Source of the DNA: Pseudorhizobium flavum
GTDB lineage: Bacteria > Pseudomonadota > Alphaproteobacteria > Rhizobiales > Rhizobiaceae
Length of the DNA stretch: 64,000 nt
Assembly (NCBI RefSeq): GCF_902502825.2
Contig: NZ_LR723673.1
Coordinates: 86,935-150,934, forward strand
Reading direction: 5' to 3'
Numbering within the stretch: the first letter of the stretch is position 1; the number at the start of each line of letters is the position of its first letter. The translations under genes were made by a program, and so were the position numbers. Under the pieces are notes generated by a model. The model was not told the DNA's origin and made no database searches. It saw only the letters and a list, made by a program, of their open reading frames with translations. This document shows positions 26,324-37,877 of this stretch, one piece after another.

Positions 26324-27199
26324 TTGCCACCGCCGCGGCCATTCACCTATCTTGATGGTCGGCAACGATGGCCGGCCGAGCAAGGCTATTTTCTTTTCGT
26401 GAGCCGTGAGCGCTTTCAGGCGCTGGAAGATGGCCGTCGGGTAACCGATTTTTGCAGCCAGAGCATTGGCGAACTATCTGCCGGAGCCAAGCGCAAGCCC
26501 ATGATATGCTTTTCGGGTTCCAGGAAGGGCGGAATTACACACATTGCCCGAGCCGAGGTGAGATACGGCGCGGAATCCGGTCGCGATAGATTGGATATGT
26601 GGAACCACAAAGAGCTTCCACACGCGCTGCGCGTTTCGGCTATCAAAAAGGAGTTGACCGGACCTCAGGCCTGGCGCGCGCGCAAGGCTCTCGACGGAGG
26701 TCCGTGTTCTCCGGCCGCCTTTAAGGCGATGATGAACGCGCTGAAGAAGGCCGACCCGAAAATTTTTAATATTGCCAACAAGCTTATCGATCGGCGACCG
26801 CCTCCATCAGACCCGGATCCTACCGCCGCCAAGCAAAATTGGGCCTATCAACGTGACGCGGTCACGACTGCCCTAGAGATTGCGCGTCTTCCGAGGGAGC
26901 TGTTTCGCTCACCGGCACAGCTGGCCGAAGGCAAAAAAACCCCGAAATCGGTGTTCGAAAACGACAAGGAAATGAAGAGTATCGAAGATATTCTTGTCCT
27001 GCGGGACGCAACGATCAGGGATCCAGACTGGCAGTTTGTCATTGAGCATCGCTATCCCGCCAAGACCTTCGAGAACGGTGCGACGAAGCTCACCGTTGTG
27101 CTCGCCAATAAGCTGGAGCTCGAAAAGCAGCTCGGTGTTGATCTGATTTACGTCAATGAAACCCTCAACGCCGTCGTCTTCGTCCAATACAAGACCTGA
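26324..27199 (+). CDS. truncated protein ending in a QxK nuclease-like core
   Basis: Open frame of 291 codons from a TTG; the start is uncertain and no clear ribosome binding site was found. Most of the protein matches nothing I recognise. The last 30 residues read KLELEKQLGVDLIYVNETL and then NAVVFVQYKT, the arrangement of a PD-(D/E)XK nuclease core of Mrr type (helix with E, then D273, then Q288-x-K290). The frame stops one residue after the catalytic-looking lysine, where such domains normally go on for 40 or more residues, and unrelated minus-strand sequence begins. It is therefore probably a 3'-truncated gene. The nuclease reading is an inference from motif spacing. Confidence 0.45.
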   Translation: MPPPRPFTYLDGRQRWPAEQGYFLFVSRERFQALEDGRRVTDFCSQSIGELSAGAKRKPMICFSGSRKGGITHIARAEVRYGAESGRDRLDMWNHKELPHALRVSAIKKELTGPQAWRARKALDGGPCSPAAFKAMMNALKKADPKIFNIANKLIDRRPPPSDPDPTAAKQNWAYQRDAVTTALEIARLPRELFRSPAQLAEGKKTPKSVFENDKEMKSIEDILVLRDATIRDPDWQFVIEHRYPAKTFENGATKLTVVLANKLELEKQLGVDLIYVNETLNAVVFVQYKT

Positions 27200-27203
27200 A
27201 TGT

Positions 27204-27404
27204 TCATCGCCGCTTGACGACGCCATTGCGCTTCGGCGTCGCTCTGCAGCATCGCCCAGCCAGCGGATGCCTCGATGCAATAGGCAAGGATGATCGCAAG
27301 CGTAGAAAGATGGCAGTCTTTCCAAACAGGGACTGATGCCAGCTAAGCTGAGCGGGAGGAGCAGCCTCGTCTTCCATCTCCTCTTGGCGCTCGAAAACTC
27401 TCAT
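27204..27404 (-). pseudogene. small ORF or remnant with a strong ribosome binding site
   Basis: A 66-codon frame begins at an ATG preceded by AGGGGGTGACGG, a strong Shine-Dalgarno. After SLFGKT the protein-like reading shifts to another frame (KDCHLSTLAIILAYCIEASAGWAML, then QWRRQAAMN), so it looks like the frameshifted 5' end of a lost gene cut off at the junction near 27200. The family is unknown. Confidence 0.3.
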
Positions 27405-27656
27405 CCGTCACCCCCTGACATGACACAGGGCTTATCAAGATGCTCTTAATGTTCAGTTTCAGGACCTTAAAATATTGTCCGGAAAACAGCCAATTCTGGC
27501 AAGCTGCGTTAAGTCTAAAATCGAAAACTGCCGGATCGTGCCAAAGAATATCTGCCGGTCAGGCGATACGTCAGAAACGATGCGTATCTTAACGGCATTG
27601 GTTAGGCCCAATGAGCGGCGCGAGACGAACAACACCTTCCGGAGATGTCGTTACGT

Positions 27657-27694
27657 GGGGTCAGAACAAGAGCAGTCCGAAATCGTACGCTAAG
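27657..27694 (+). repeat. Tn3-family left inverted repeat
   Basis: A 38-bp stretch starting GGGGTCAGAACAAGAG and ending ATCGTACGCTAAG. Length, GGGG start and TAAG end are those of Tn3-family terminal repeats. The complementary right end is absent from the window. Confidence 0.75.
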
Positions 27695-30545
27695 GCCGAA
27701 CGGAGCGTGAACAATGCCGTAGCTCAGATTTTGGGCACTCGATCTCTGTGGATTGCCATCGACATGCGCCAGTTGTGATTTCTCTGTCCAGCCCGACTCG
27801 ACAACGCTCAGCGCAGATCGGTCATGGATGGAGTCGGGCAATGGCAAAGCGCAAGCTTCTCAAAGATCAAGACCGACGGAAGCTTGTCGACATACCAGTC
27901 GACGAGGACAGCCTAATCCGACACTATTCGTTGTCACTGGCGGATCGCCTGGAGATCGAACTGCGGAGACGTAGTCACAACCGGCTCGGCTTTGCCATCC
28001 AGCTATGTCTGATGCGATACCCGGGTCGAGTGCTGGGGGCAGAAGAAGCTCCGCCTCCCGCCATGCTAAGACATGTTGCTGATCAGATCGGCGCCGACCC
28101 GGAATCATTTGCCCTCTATGCACGCCGGGAAGAAACTAGGCGCGATCACACGGCGCGCTTGATGGTGTATCTGGAAACGAGAAGCGCGATTGCGCAAGAT
28201 CGCCGAGCCGCGCTGTTGGCGGCAATTCATGCGGCGACCATGTCCGACGACGGTGCTGCGATAGCCAGTTCGGCTGTCGCCGCGTTTCGCGAACGCGGAG
28301 CTCTTCTGCCGGCGATCGACACGATCGAACGCATTGGCCTTGCCGGCCGGGCCATAGCCCGTCGCCGGGCAGAAAAAACTCTGATTGAAGACATCCCACT
28401 CGATAGGCTCCAATCACTGGATAGGCTGTTAGAGGTTGACCCGTCGATCGGCAAGACGCGCTTCCACTGGCTGCGCTCGGCGCCAGAAGCGCCGGCTGCG
28501 TCGAACCTCGTCGGGCTGACCGAGCGAATAGCTTTTCTGCGGCGGCTGGAGATCCATCCGGAACTGCAGGCGCGCATATCGGCGGGACGGTGGGACCAGA
28601 TGATCCGGGAGGGTAACGCAACCCCGGCCTGGCTTGCCAACGACTTCAATGCCAGCCGTCGCCACGCTCTGATCGTGGCTCAAGTCATCAGGCTTTGCCA
28701 CAAGCTCACGGACGAGGCGGTGACGATGTTCATCAAGCTCATGGGTAAGTTGTTCTCGCAAGCCAACAACCGAAAGAAGCAGCGACAGATGGATTGCAGA
28801 GCGAACACCGCCAAAGCGCTACGCATGTTCCTCGATACGATCTCGGCGCTGCAGTCCGCCAACGACCATGGTCGGAATGCATTGGATGTTCTCGACCAAA
28901 GAGTCGGCTGGGACCGACTGCTTCGGATAAAGCCTGAGCTGGAGTCGATGGTCGACGACAACGAGGCGCCGCCGTTGACCGTAGCAGCCGAGCAATATGC
29001 GACCGTCCACAAATACGCTGGTGCGTTCCTTCAGGCCTTCACGTTCCGCTCGGCGCATCGCCACGACGCGCTGCTGGCGGCAATTGCGCTACTGAAACGG
29101 CTTTATGCAGAGAAGCGGCGGACACTCCCGGATCGCGTGCCGATCACCCACCTCAGCCAAACTGATCGACGGCTTATCTTCGAACAGGGTAAACCCGATC
29201 GCCGTCTCTACGAGATCGCCACGCTCGCGGCTTTGAGAGACCGGCTTAGATCTGCGGAGATCTGGGTCGATGGCAGCCGATCTTTCCGGCCCATTGATGA
29301 GCATCTGATGCCGCAGTCGACATTCATCTCGATGAAGGACGCCGATCGTCTCGGTTTGGGGGTCCAGAGCGACGGCGCGCAGTGGCTTGCCGAAGCGCGT
29401 CAGATGCTCGACTTCAACCTGACGCGTCTGGCGCACAGAGCACGATCTGGAAAGCTCGAGGGAGTTCGTCTAGAGGCAGGAACCTTGATCGTCACACCAA
29501 CCGCCAGCGAAGTCCCTGCAGCCGCTGAGGAACTGAATGCCGAGATCAGCGACATGTATCCCTTGGTGGAGGTTCCCGACTTGCTGAGGGAGGTGCATGA
29601 ATGGACCGGCTTTGCAGATTCATTCACGCATGTTCGCACCGGCGACGTCCCGAAAAATGTCTCTGCCATGCTGGCGGGCGTCCTGGCGGATGCGACTAAT
29701 CTCGGGCCGAAGCGAATGGCTGGCGCATCCAAGGGGATCAGCGCTCATCAGATTGGGTGGATGCGCACATTCCATGCTCGATCCGAGACATATCGTGCTG
29801 CGCAAGCATCTATTACCGATGCACACACCTGCCATCCTCATTCCCGCCTTTGGGGCAACGGCACGACATCTTCGTCGGATGGCCAATTCTTCCGAGTGAG
29901 CGACCGAGCCGCAAAGCGTGGCGACATCAATTTGCATTACGGCGGTGAACCCGGATCGAAATTCTATAGCCATCTGTCTGATCAGTACGGCTACTTCAGC
30001 ATTCTGCCCATCAGTCCGACCGAGAGCGAGGCGGCCTATGTGCTCGATGGGCTCTTCGATCAAGACACGATCCTCGACATACAGGAGCACTTTACCGACA
30101 CGGGCGGTGCCAGTGATCATATCTTCGGGCTGTTCGCCTTGATCGGAAAGCGGTTCTCACCGCGACTGCGCAATCTCAAAGACCGGAAGTTCCACACGTT
30201 CGACAAGGGCGACGCTTATCCGGCGCTGTCGAACCACATCGGGGTGCCGATCAATGCCAATCTAATCCTCGATCATTGGGACGATCTGCTCCATCTTGCG
30301 GCGTCGATCACGACGCGGTCCGTGGTCCCGTCTACGATACTCAAGAAACTGTCCGCATCTCCAAGGCAAAGCCATCTGGCGAGGGCGCTCCGCGAACTCG
30401 GTCGTATCGAGAGGTCGCTCTTCATGATCGAATGGTACTCAAGTCCGGCGCTACGGCGGAGATGCCAAGCGGGTCTCAACAAAGGTGAGGCCGCCCATAA
30501 GCTCAAACGCGCTGTCTTCTTCCACGAGCGAGGCGAGATTCGCGA
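27657..30545 (+). mobile_element. Tn3-family transposon remnant, right end missing
   Basis: The element begins with a 38-bp Tn3-type terminal repeat (27657-27694) and holds a tnpA that is cut near its 3' end at about 30545. No resolvase gene and no matching right-hand repeat were found before the hut-linked ABC transporter genes, so the right part was lost by deletion or rearrangement. Confidence 0.8.
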
Positions 30546-30606
30546 CTACGTGAGGACTTCTCCCCTTCAGAGCAGGGCGCCGTTCAGCAGGTTCGCCGAT
30601 GAATAA
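27841..30606 (+). CDS. tnpA: Tn3-family transposase TnpA, C-terminally truncated
   Basis: Transposase of 921 aa starting at the ATG MAKRKLLKDQDRRKLVDIP, the usual N-terminus; the frame extends 31 codons upstream but that is not needed. The catalytic region is recognisable (FADSFTHVRTGDVPKNVSAMLAGVLADATNLGPKRMA, GQFFRVSDRAAKRGDINLHYG, QAGLNKGEAAHKLKRAVFFHERGEIRD). After GEIRD the protein diverges (YVRTSPLQSRAPFSRFADE) and lacks the terminal RSFxxQRYRASGLNL segment, about 40 residues. The acidic triad appears kept, but with the C-terminus and one terminal repeat gone it is probably inactive. Confidence 0.85.
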   Translation: MAKRKLLKDQDRRKLVDIPVDEDSLIRHYSLSLADRLEIELRRRSHNRLGFAIQLCLMRYPGRVLGAEEAPPPAMLRHVADQIGADPESFALYARREETRRDHTARLMVYLETRSAIAQDRRAALLAAIHAATMSDDGAAIASSAVAAFRERGALLPAIDTIERIGLAGRAIARRRAEKTLIEDIPLDRLQSLDRLLEVDPSIGKTRFHWLRSAPEAPAASNLVGLTERIAFLRRLEIHPELQARISAGRWDQMIREGNATPAWLANDFNASRRHALIVAQVIRLCHKLTDEAVTMFIKLMGKLFSQANNRKKQRQMDCRANTAKALRMFLDTISALQSANDHGRNALDVLDQRVGWDRLLRIKPELESMVDDNEAPPLTVAAEQYATVHKYAGAFLQAFTFRSAHRHDALLAAIALLKRLYAEKRRTLPDRVPITHLSQTDRRLIFEQGKPDRRLYEIATLAALRDRLRSAEIWVDGSRSFRPIDEHLMPQSTFISMKDADRLGLGVQSDGAQWLAEARQMLDFNLTRLAHRARSGKLEGVRLEAGTLIVTPTASEVPAAAEELNAEISDMYPLVEVPDLLREVHEWTGFADSFTHVRTGDVPKNVSAMLAGVLADATNLGPKRMAGASKGISAHQIGWMRTFHARSETYRAAQASITDAHTCHPHSRLWGNGTTSSSDGQFFRVSDRAAKRGDINLHYGGEPGSKFYSHLSDQYGYFSILPISPTESEAAYVLDGLFDQDTILDIQEHFTDTGGASDHIFGLFALIGKRFSPRLRNLKDRKFHTFDKGDAYPALSNHIGVPINANLILDHWDDLLHLAASITTRSVVPSTILKKLSASPRQSHLARALRELGRIERSLFMIEWYSSPALRRRCQAGLNKGEAAHKLKRAVFFHERGEIRDYVRTSPLQSRAPFSRFADE

Positions 30607-30622
30607 CTGACCACCGCACACC

Positions 30623-31405
30623 TCAACTGCTTGCCGCGAGGATGGCTTCGCTGCGGATCTCCTCCGTCAACTGCAGTCGCAGGCGCGAAAATTCCGGACT
30701 TGCCTTGACGGTGTAGTGGCGAGGATGCGGGATATCCACCGGGGTGATCGACTTGATCCTGCCGGGGCGTGCCGTCATCGTCACCACGCGAGAGGCCATG
30801 AATACGGCTTCCTCGATATCGTGAGTAACAAAGATCACCGTCTTCTGCTCGCGCTCCCAGATGCCGAGGAGGAGCTCCTGCATTAAGCCACGTGTCTGGT
30901 TGTCGAGCGCCCCGAACGGTTCGTCGAGCAGCAGGATCTTCGGCTCGTTTGCCAGCGCGCGGGCGATGGCAGTGCGCTGCTGCATGCCGCCCGAGAGCTG
31001 CTTCGGCCAGTGATCCTCGAAGCCGCGCAGGCCAACCTTGTCGATGTAGCTGTCAACGATTTCTTTCGAAGATGAAGCGGGAAGACCGCGCTCGCGCAGT
31101 CCAAAGGCGACATTCTCGCGCACGGTGAGCCATGGGAAGAGAGTATAGGACTGGAAGACCATACCTCGGTCCGCGCCCGGGCCCTTGATCTCGTTGCCCT
31201 CGAGAATGACCTTGCCGGTGGTCGGCTGGTCGAGCCCGGCGATGATGCGCAGCAGGGTGGACTTGCCGCAGCCGGATGGACCAAGGACGGTTACGAAGTC
31301 ATTTTTGGCAATCTCCAGATCCGTTGGCTGTAGCGCCTGCACCGGCTTCCCGCCACGCACACCTGGGAAGGTGCGGCTTACGCCCTGGACGATGAGTTCA
31401 CTCAT
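30623..31405 (-). CDS. ABC transporter ATP-binding protein (NMT1/nitrate-taurine type)
   Basis: 260-aa ATPase of the SsuB/TauB/NrtD group. Walker A GPSGCGKST is at 42-50, the signature LSGGMQQR at 138-145, Walker B ILLLDEP at 157-163 and the switch THD follows. Its ATG overlaps the permease stop as ATGA. It is the last gene of a three-gene import operon (binding protein, permease, ATPase) next to hutD; its cargo may be histidine, urocanate or a related imidazole. The open frame extends upstream as permease shadow. Confidence 0.9.
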   Translation of the reverse strand: MSELIVQGVSRTFPGVRGGKPVQALQPTDLEIAKNDFVTVLGPSGCGKSTLLRIIAGLDQPTTGKVILEGNEIKGPGADRGMVFQSYTLFPWLTVRENVAFGLRERGLPASSSKEIVDSYIDKVGLRGFEDHWPKQLSGGMQQRTAIARALANEPKILLLDEPFGALDNQTRGLMQELLLGIWEREQKTVIFVTHDIEEAVFMASRVVTMTARPGRIKSITPVDIPHPRHYTVKASPEFSRLRLQLTEEIRSEAILAASS

Positions 31406-32175
31406 GCCAGCCTCCAGGCGAACAGGTGACGGTTCGCCGTCTTGAACGCGAAGTCGGAGATCAGGCCGATGATGCCGATGACGATGATGCCGAAGATGAT
31501 CTGGCCGGTGGCCATCAGTGCCTGGCTGTTGATGATCATGTAGCCGATGCCGGATGAAGCGCCGATCAGTTCGGCAACGATGACATATGTCCAGGCCCAG
31601 CCGAGCACGAGACGCAGCGTCTCGGCGATATCGGGAGCATTGGCCGGGATGAGTACGCGCCGTACGATGCCACGGTCGCGGGCGCCGAGGGTGTAGGCGG
31701 CCTCGACCAAATCCGGGCGGGTGGCAGCCACGGACACGGCGACCATCAAGATGATCTGGAAGACCGAGCCGATGAAGATCACCAGCAGCTTCTGCATTTC
31801 GCCGATGCCTGCCCAAAGGATGAGAAGCGGTACGAAAGCCGAGGCAGGCAGATAGCGTGAGAAGGAGACGAAGGGTTCAAGCAGTGCCTCCACCGGTTTG
31901 TAGGCCCCCATGGCGATGCCGACGGGGACTGCTACGATTGCCGAGAGGACGAATCCTCCAACCACGCGCCAGACCGTCATGCCGATGTCTCCCAGGAAGC
32001 CCTGCTCGGTCAGCAAGTAAATCCCGTCTTTGACCATGGTGATCGGGTCGGCGAGGAAGGTCGGGGAAACGAAGCCGCCAAGCGTGGCGACGCCCCAGCC
32101 GGCGAAGAACAGCACGAAGAAGAGTATGCCGAGCAGGACGCGAGCCTGCGGGCTGATCGGTTGAAGTGGGCGCAT
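31402..32175 (-). CDS. ABC transporter permease (SsuC/TauC type)
   Basis: 257-aa permease with about six membrane segments, the first at residues 9-32 (ARVLLGILFFVLFFAGWGVATLGG). The EAA loop with EAAYTLGARDRGIVRRVLIPANAPDI near 165-190 is typical of the BPD-transp family used by NMT1-type systems. It lies between the binding protein (51 bp gap) and the ATPase (4-bp overlap). Confidence 0.9.
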   Translation of the reverse strand: MRPLQPISPQARVLLGILFFVLFFAGWGVATLGGFVSPTFLADPITMVKDGIYLLTEQGFLGDIGMTVWRVVGGFVLSAIVAVPVGIAMGAYKPVEALLEPFVSFSRYLPASAFVPLLILWAGIGEMQKLLVIFIGSVFQIILMVAVSVAATRPDLVEAAYTLGARDRGIVRRVLIPANAPDIAETLRLVLGWAWTYVIVAELIGASSGIGYMIINSQALMATGQIIFGIIVIGIIGLISDFAFKTANRHLFAWRLA

Positions 32176-32226
32176 GTTGCCTCGGCAGTCGGCGACCGGC
32201 GGAGTCTCCCCGCCGGTCGTGCGACC

Positions 32227-33171
32227 TTACTGAATGAACGACGTGTCGACGATGGTGGAAAGCTCAGGCTTGGTCTTGATGACGCCGATTTCCATCAAGA
32301 GGTCCGCAGCCTTTTGCGAGAAGGTCATGAACTCGCCTTCGAAAAAGGTCTTGTTGGCGGCCTGATCCTGCCATTCCAGGTACTGCGCCGACTGGCCAAA
32401 GGCTTCAGCCGACTGCTTCACGTCGGCGCCCATGATGCCGTAGCTCTTTTCCTGGTCGGCCTTGATCATCTCGAGCGCTTCGAAATAGCTCTTGGCCAGT
32501 GCCTTCGCGGCATCCGGGTTGTCCTTGAGGAACTCGGGCGTGCAGCCGAAGGTGTCCATGACGGCCGGATAATCCAACGTCGTCGCAAGGATCTTGCCCT
32601 GGTCCGGGGCAGCGCGGACCGTCGAAAGATAGGGCTCGTAGGTCATCGCAGCATCGTTTTGACCTGCGACGAAGGCTTGCGCTGCCGGGCCGGGCTCGAG
32701 GTTTACGACGTTCACGTCCTTCATTGTCAACCCGTTTTCCTTCAGCATGTAGGCGAGCAGGAAGTATGGCGAGGTGCCCGGTGCGGAGGCGGCGACCGTC
32801 TTTCCCTTCAAGTCGGCAAAGCTCTCGACGTCGTTGCGTACCGCCATGCCGTCGGCGCCGTGGGACTTGTCGAGCTGAAAGATCTGTGTCGCCGGCACGC
32901 CGTTGGCGTTCCAGACAATCCAGGTTTCGACGGTTGTGGCAGCGCACTGGATGTCGCCGGAGGCAAGGGCGAGATGGCGGCTCGCCTGCGGGATCTTCTT
33001 GATCTCAACGTTAAGCCCGTTCTTCTCGAAGATACCGGCGTCCTTCGCCAGCGTCAGAGGCGCAAAGCCCGTCCAGCCGGACATGCCGATGGTAACGGAA
33101 GTTTCCGCCTTCGCAGCGGTTGATCCCAGCAGAGCCGCAAGCGCGGCGGCGATGACGCAGCAGTTGTTCAT
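32227..33171 (-). CDS. ABC transporter substrate-binding protein, NMT1/THI5-like
   Basis: 314-aa periplasmic binding protein with a signal peptide (1-22, AALLGSTAAKAE). The fold markers are VTIGMSGWTGFAPLTLAKDAGIFEKNGLNVEI at the start of the mature protein and DLKGKTVAASAPGTSPYFLL. The family carries taurine, nitrate, thiamin precursors and other small anions or imidazole-like ligands. It is encoded just past hutD; a GTNTANAC palindrome about 90 bp upstream suggests it answers to HutC, which points to histidine, urocanate or a relative as ligand. The ligand is an inference. Confidence 0.88.
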   Translation of the reverse strand: MNNCCVIAAALAALLGSTAAKAETSVTIGMSGWTGFAPLTLAKDAGIFEKNGLNVEIKKIPQASRHLALASGDIQCAATTVETWIVWNANGVPATQIFQLDKSHGADGMAVRNDVESFADLKGKTVAASAPGTSPYFLLAYMLKENGLTMKDVNVVNLEPGPAAQAFVAGQNDAAMTYEPYLSTVRAAPDQGKILATTLDYPAVMDTFGCTPEFLKDNPDAAKALAKSYFEALEMIKADQEKSYGIMGADVKQSAEAFGQSAQYLEWQDQAANKTFFEGEFMTFSQKAADLLMEIGVIKTKPELSTIVDTSFIQ

Positions 33172-33193
33172 GGTGGCAGTTCCCCAGTTTGAT

Positions 33194-33838
33194 TTATAAT
33201 GAGGCAGCTTCGTATGCTGCCTCTTGGACAGGCATACTATCTACGCTGTGGTTATTTTGTCTAGACAAGATGTCTTTGGCTGGCACTATCGTAACCGCAA
33301 GAACAGCACCTTCGCCAGTCATCGATATCGCCTCTCCCGCTTCAACGACCATGACATCCTGCGACTGTAGCATCTCATCCCGGCAGGCGCCTCTCACTCT
33401 GACTTCGGTGCCGAGACAGAAAATAAATCGGGTGTGACCCGAGCCATCCAGAGAGAGCGGCAGCTCGAGTCTTTCGACTTGGTGAGCGGCGTTATCGCGC
33501 CTGGTCATAACGTTGAAATCGACGATTGTCCCATGGGTCAGCCGTGCATACGTCGCTACGTCCGCCGGAAAGCGATAGGGAAGGGACGACGTGTCAAGGA
33601 CAGCTGGTTCGCAGCCGTCTACGGACAGCTCCAATCCGTCGCCCTCGACGATGCTCAATGTCCGCTCGATCCCGGGGAAGATCGAGAACAGCCCATCTTC
33701 CGCAACCTTTGCCATGCTGATGCGCCAGTCGAAGTCATCCACAGAGGCATCTGCCGGGAAGACGGCAATCTCCACCGTCTCGCCGCGTCCGTTCTTCCAG
33801 GGCATGCGCTTGTGATCGCCAGCGCGCAGGACCTTCAT
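33194..33838 (-). CDS. hutD: HutD family protein
   Basis: 214-aa cupin-like HutD. The family start MKVLRAGDHKRMPWKNGRGETVEIAVFPA is clear and FDWRISMAKVAEDGLFSIFPGIERTLSIVEGDGLEL follows. HutD occurs in hut operons and is thought to limit or govern urocanate levels; its biochemical activity is not settled. It starts 3 bp after hutU and is the last hut enzyme-locus gene before the transporter. Confidence 0.92.
   Translation of the reverse strand: MKVLRAGDHKRMPWKNGRGETVEIAVFPADASVDDFDWRISMAKVAEDGLFSIFPGIERTLSIVEGDGLELSVDGCEPAVLDTSSLPYRFPADVATYARLTHGTIVDFNVMTRRDNAAHQVERLELPLSLDGSGHTRFIFCLGTEVRVRGACRDEMLQSQDVMVVEAGEAISMTGEGAVLAVTIVPAKDILSRQNNHSVDSMPVQEAAYEAASL
33257..33268. promoter_or_regulatory. 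GTNTANAC palindrome, putative HutC operator 2
   Basis: TTGTCTAGACAA is a perfect 12-bp palindrome fitting the HutC-subfamily consensus GTNTANAC. It lies inside the 3' end of hutD and about 90 bp upstream of the binding-protein gene, suited to control the transporter genes. Confidence 0.5.
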
Positions 33839-33841
33839 GGC

Positions 33842-35523
<1,682 letters not shown>

Positions 35524-35527
<4 letters not shown>

Positions 35528-36339
35528 CTCTCGTTTCCCATTGCCTTCAGTTCGTAAGCCACCGTCTCCAGACGCTCCAGGATCGCCTTCAGATGAGGCC
35601 TGAGCTTCTCCGCCTTTTCCGGGTCGTATGCGAAGGGCACGGCTTCGGCTGCCAGATGCGTCGACTGGGCAAGCTCCATCTGGATTGCGTGAATTCCCTC
35701 GGCCGGCTTTCCGTAATGTCGGGTCGTCCATCCGCCCGTGAACCGCCCGTTGACGATGCTCGTATAACCGGCTGCATAGCCAGCGACCTCGGCGGTGACC
35801 CGTTCGAACTCAAGGGCACAGGAGGCGCCGGAATTCGATCCGATGTTGAAATCCGGGAGGGTCCCTTCGAACAGGAAGGGGATGTGAGATCGGATGGAAT
35901 GGCAGTCATAGAGGACCGCGAGGCCATGGATCGCCTTGACGCGCTCGATTTCTGCAGACAGCGCCGTGTGATAGCGGCTGTGAAAGGCGTCCAGGCGGGC
36001 CGCGATATCGGTGTGGGTCGGCTCTGCTCCCTCCTTCCAGATCGATTTCCCGTCGAAATCGGTCTTAGGGATGAGGCCTGTCGTGTTTTGCCCGGGATAG
36101 AGACTGTTTCCGTCGGGATCGCGATTGGCGTCGATGACATAGCGATGGAAGGTAGCGCGCACCGTCGTCGCATCCTGGAGAAGGCCTGCATATAGGTCAT
36201 GGATATGCCAGTCGGTGTCTGCCAGCAGGCGACCATTGTCGTTCAGCCTGTCCCATACCTCGGCAGGAAGGTCCGTTCCGGTGTGCGGGAAGGCAAGAAT
36301 GACGGGTGAGTTGCCCTTCTGGATTTTAAAGACAGTCAT
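35524..36339 (-). CDS. hutG: N-formylglutamate amidohydrolase
   Basis: 271-aa member of the N-formylglutamate amidohydrolase family. It hydrolyses N-formylglutamate to glutamate and formate, the last step of the HutF/HutG route. Markers are [38 protein letters not shown] and [33 protein letters not shown] with probable metal ligands. It overlaps hutH and hutU by 4 bp each, so the four genes hutI-H-G-U are translationally coupled. Confidence 0.94.
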
Positions 36340-37877
36340 CGGCTGGCCTCCAGCCTGGGCAGGATCCCATCCGCCACGGCGGCGACCAGCGCGCCGGACG
36401 CCACCAGTTCACTCGCCTTGGCGAGATCGGTTGCCATGTAGCGATCGTCGTCCAGAGCCGGGACGGAAGCGCGTAGCACAGCGGCCGCTTTCTCCAGCTC
36501 CTGACCAGTCCTAAGCGGCCCGCGCAGTTCAACCCCTTGAACCGCAGCCAGTGCCTCGATGCCGAGGATGCCGAAGAGGTTCTCCGTCATGGCGAGCAGG
36601 CGCCTGGCACCGTGGCACGCCATGGAAACGTGGTCTTCCTGATTGGCCGAGGTCGGGGTCGAGTCGACGGAGGCAGGGTGGGACATCTGCTTGTTTTCAC
36701 TCATCAGGGCCGCAGACGTCACTTCCGCGATCATCAGCCCGGAATTGAGGCCCGGTTTCTTCGAAAGAAATGCAGGCAAGCCGTAAGAGAGTGCCGGATC
36801 GACCAGCAACGCGATACGCCTCTGCGCGATCGCCCCGACCTCGCAGACCGCCAGCGCAATCTGGTCTGCGGCAAAGGCCACCGGCTCAGCATGGAAATTG
36901 CCGCCGGACAGCACCTGGTTGTCGGACAGCACGAGCGGGTTGTCCGTCACAGCATTCGCCTCGATCTCCAGTGTCCGCCCAACCTGACGCAGAAGATCGA
37001 GGCAGGCGCCGTCGACCTGAGGCTGGCAACGGATGCAGTAGGGGTCCTGGACGCGCTCGTCGCCGTCGATGTGGCTTGCCCGGATCTCCGAGCCCTCTAG
37101 CAACCGCCGCAGGGCAGCTCCGGCATCGATTTGCCCCTGATGTCCGCGCAGCGCATGGATCTCGGGGTGGAAAGGCGCTGACGATCCCATGGCCGCGTCG
37201 GTGGACATGGCGCCCGTGACGAGTGCCGTCTGTGCCGCACGGTGGGCACGGAAGAGACCGGCAAGCGCCAGCGCCGTCGAAACCTGGGTTCCGTTGATCA
37301 GCGCAAGCCCTTCCTTCGCAGCGAGCTCGATGGGCTGAAGGCGCGCCTGCGCCAATGCCGCGGCGCCGGGCAGGACCCTCCCGTCGCAGATGGCTTCGCC
37401 TTCCCCCATTATCACGGCAGCCAGATGAGCAAGCGGTGCGAGATCGCCGGACGCTCCAACCGAGCCTTTTTCCGGGATGACGGGAATGACGCCTTTGTCG
37501 AGCATGTTTTCGAGAAGGCGCACGAGCTCCAGCCGCACGCCGGACGCGCCGCGGCCAAGTGAGATCAGCTTCAGCGCCATGATCAGGCGGACGATGTTTT
37601 CCGGCAGCGGGCTTCCCAGCCCACAGCAGTGCGACAGGATGAGGTTTCTTTGCAGTTTTGCCACATCAGCGCTGTCGATCTTGATCGAGGCGAGCTTTCC
37701 GAAGCCCGTGTTGATCCCGTAGACCGGCGCGTTACTCGCGGCGATCTCGGCAATGCGGTGCGCACTCTTCTCTATCCTTGCGTCAAAGGAGCGATCTAGC
37801 GCTGCCGCACCCTTGCTCCAGTAGATTTCTGCAAGCTCAGTAAGGGTGACGTGGCCAGGGTGAAGCTTGGTTGTCAT
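36336..37877 (-). CDS. hutH: histidine ammonia-lyase
   Basis: 513-aa histidase, first step of the pathway (histidine to urocanate and ammonia). The MIO-forming triad Ala-Ser-Gly is at 142-144 in [26 protein letters not shown] near 53 and the C-terminal [15 protein letters not shown] are also present. Start and stop overlap hutI and hutG by ATGA. Confidence 0.97.
   Translation of the reverse strand: MTTKLHPGHVTLTELAEIYWSKGAAALDRSFDARIEKSAHRIAEIAASNAPVYGINTGFGKLASIKIDSADVAKLQRNLILSHCCGLGSPLPENIVRLIMALKLISLGRGASGVRLELVRLLENMLDKGVIPVIPEKGSVGASGDLAPLAHLAAVIMGEGEAICDGRVLPGAAALAQARLQPIELAAKEGLALINGTQVSTALALAGLFRAHRAAQTALVTGAMSTDAAMGSSAPFHPEIHALRGHQGQIDAGAALRRLLEGSEIRASHIDGDERVQDPYCIRCQPQVDGACLDLLRQVGRTLEIEANAVTDNPLVLSDNQVLSGGNFHAEPVAFAADQIALAVCEVGAIAQRRIALLVDPALSYGLPAFLSKKPGLNSGLMIAEVTSAALMSENKQMSHPASVDSTPTSANQEDHVSMACHGARRLLAMTENLFGILGIEALAAVQGVELRGPLRTGQELEKAAAVLRASVPALDDDRYMATDLAKASELVASGALVAAVADGILPRLEASR

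Noticed and set aside
31406..31816. N-terminal extension of the ABC ATPase frame
   Set aside because: Shadow of the permease gene; the true start at 31405 overlaps the permease stop by ATGA.
32161..33123. 320-codon open frame on the plus strand
   Set aside because: Antisense to the NMT1-type binding protein, which has a signal peptide and normal fold motifs.
35528..35731. N-terminal extension of the hutU frame
   Set aside because: Overlaps hutG and lacks urocanase similarity; the ATGA overlap at 35527 fixes the start.
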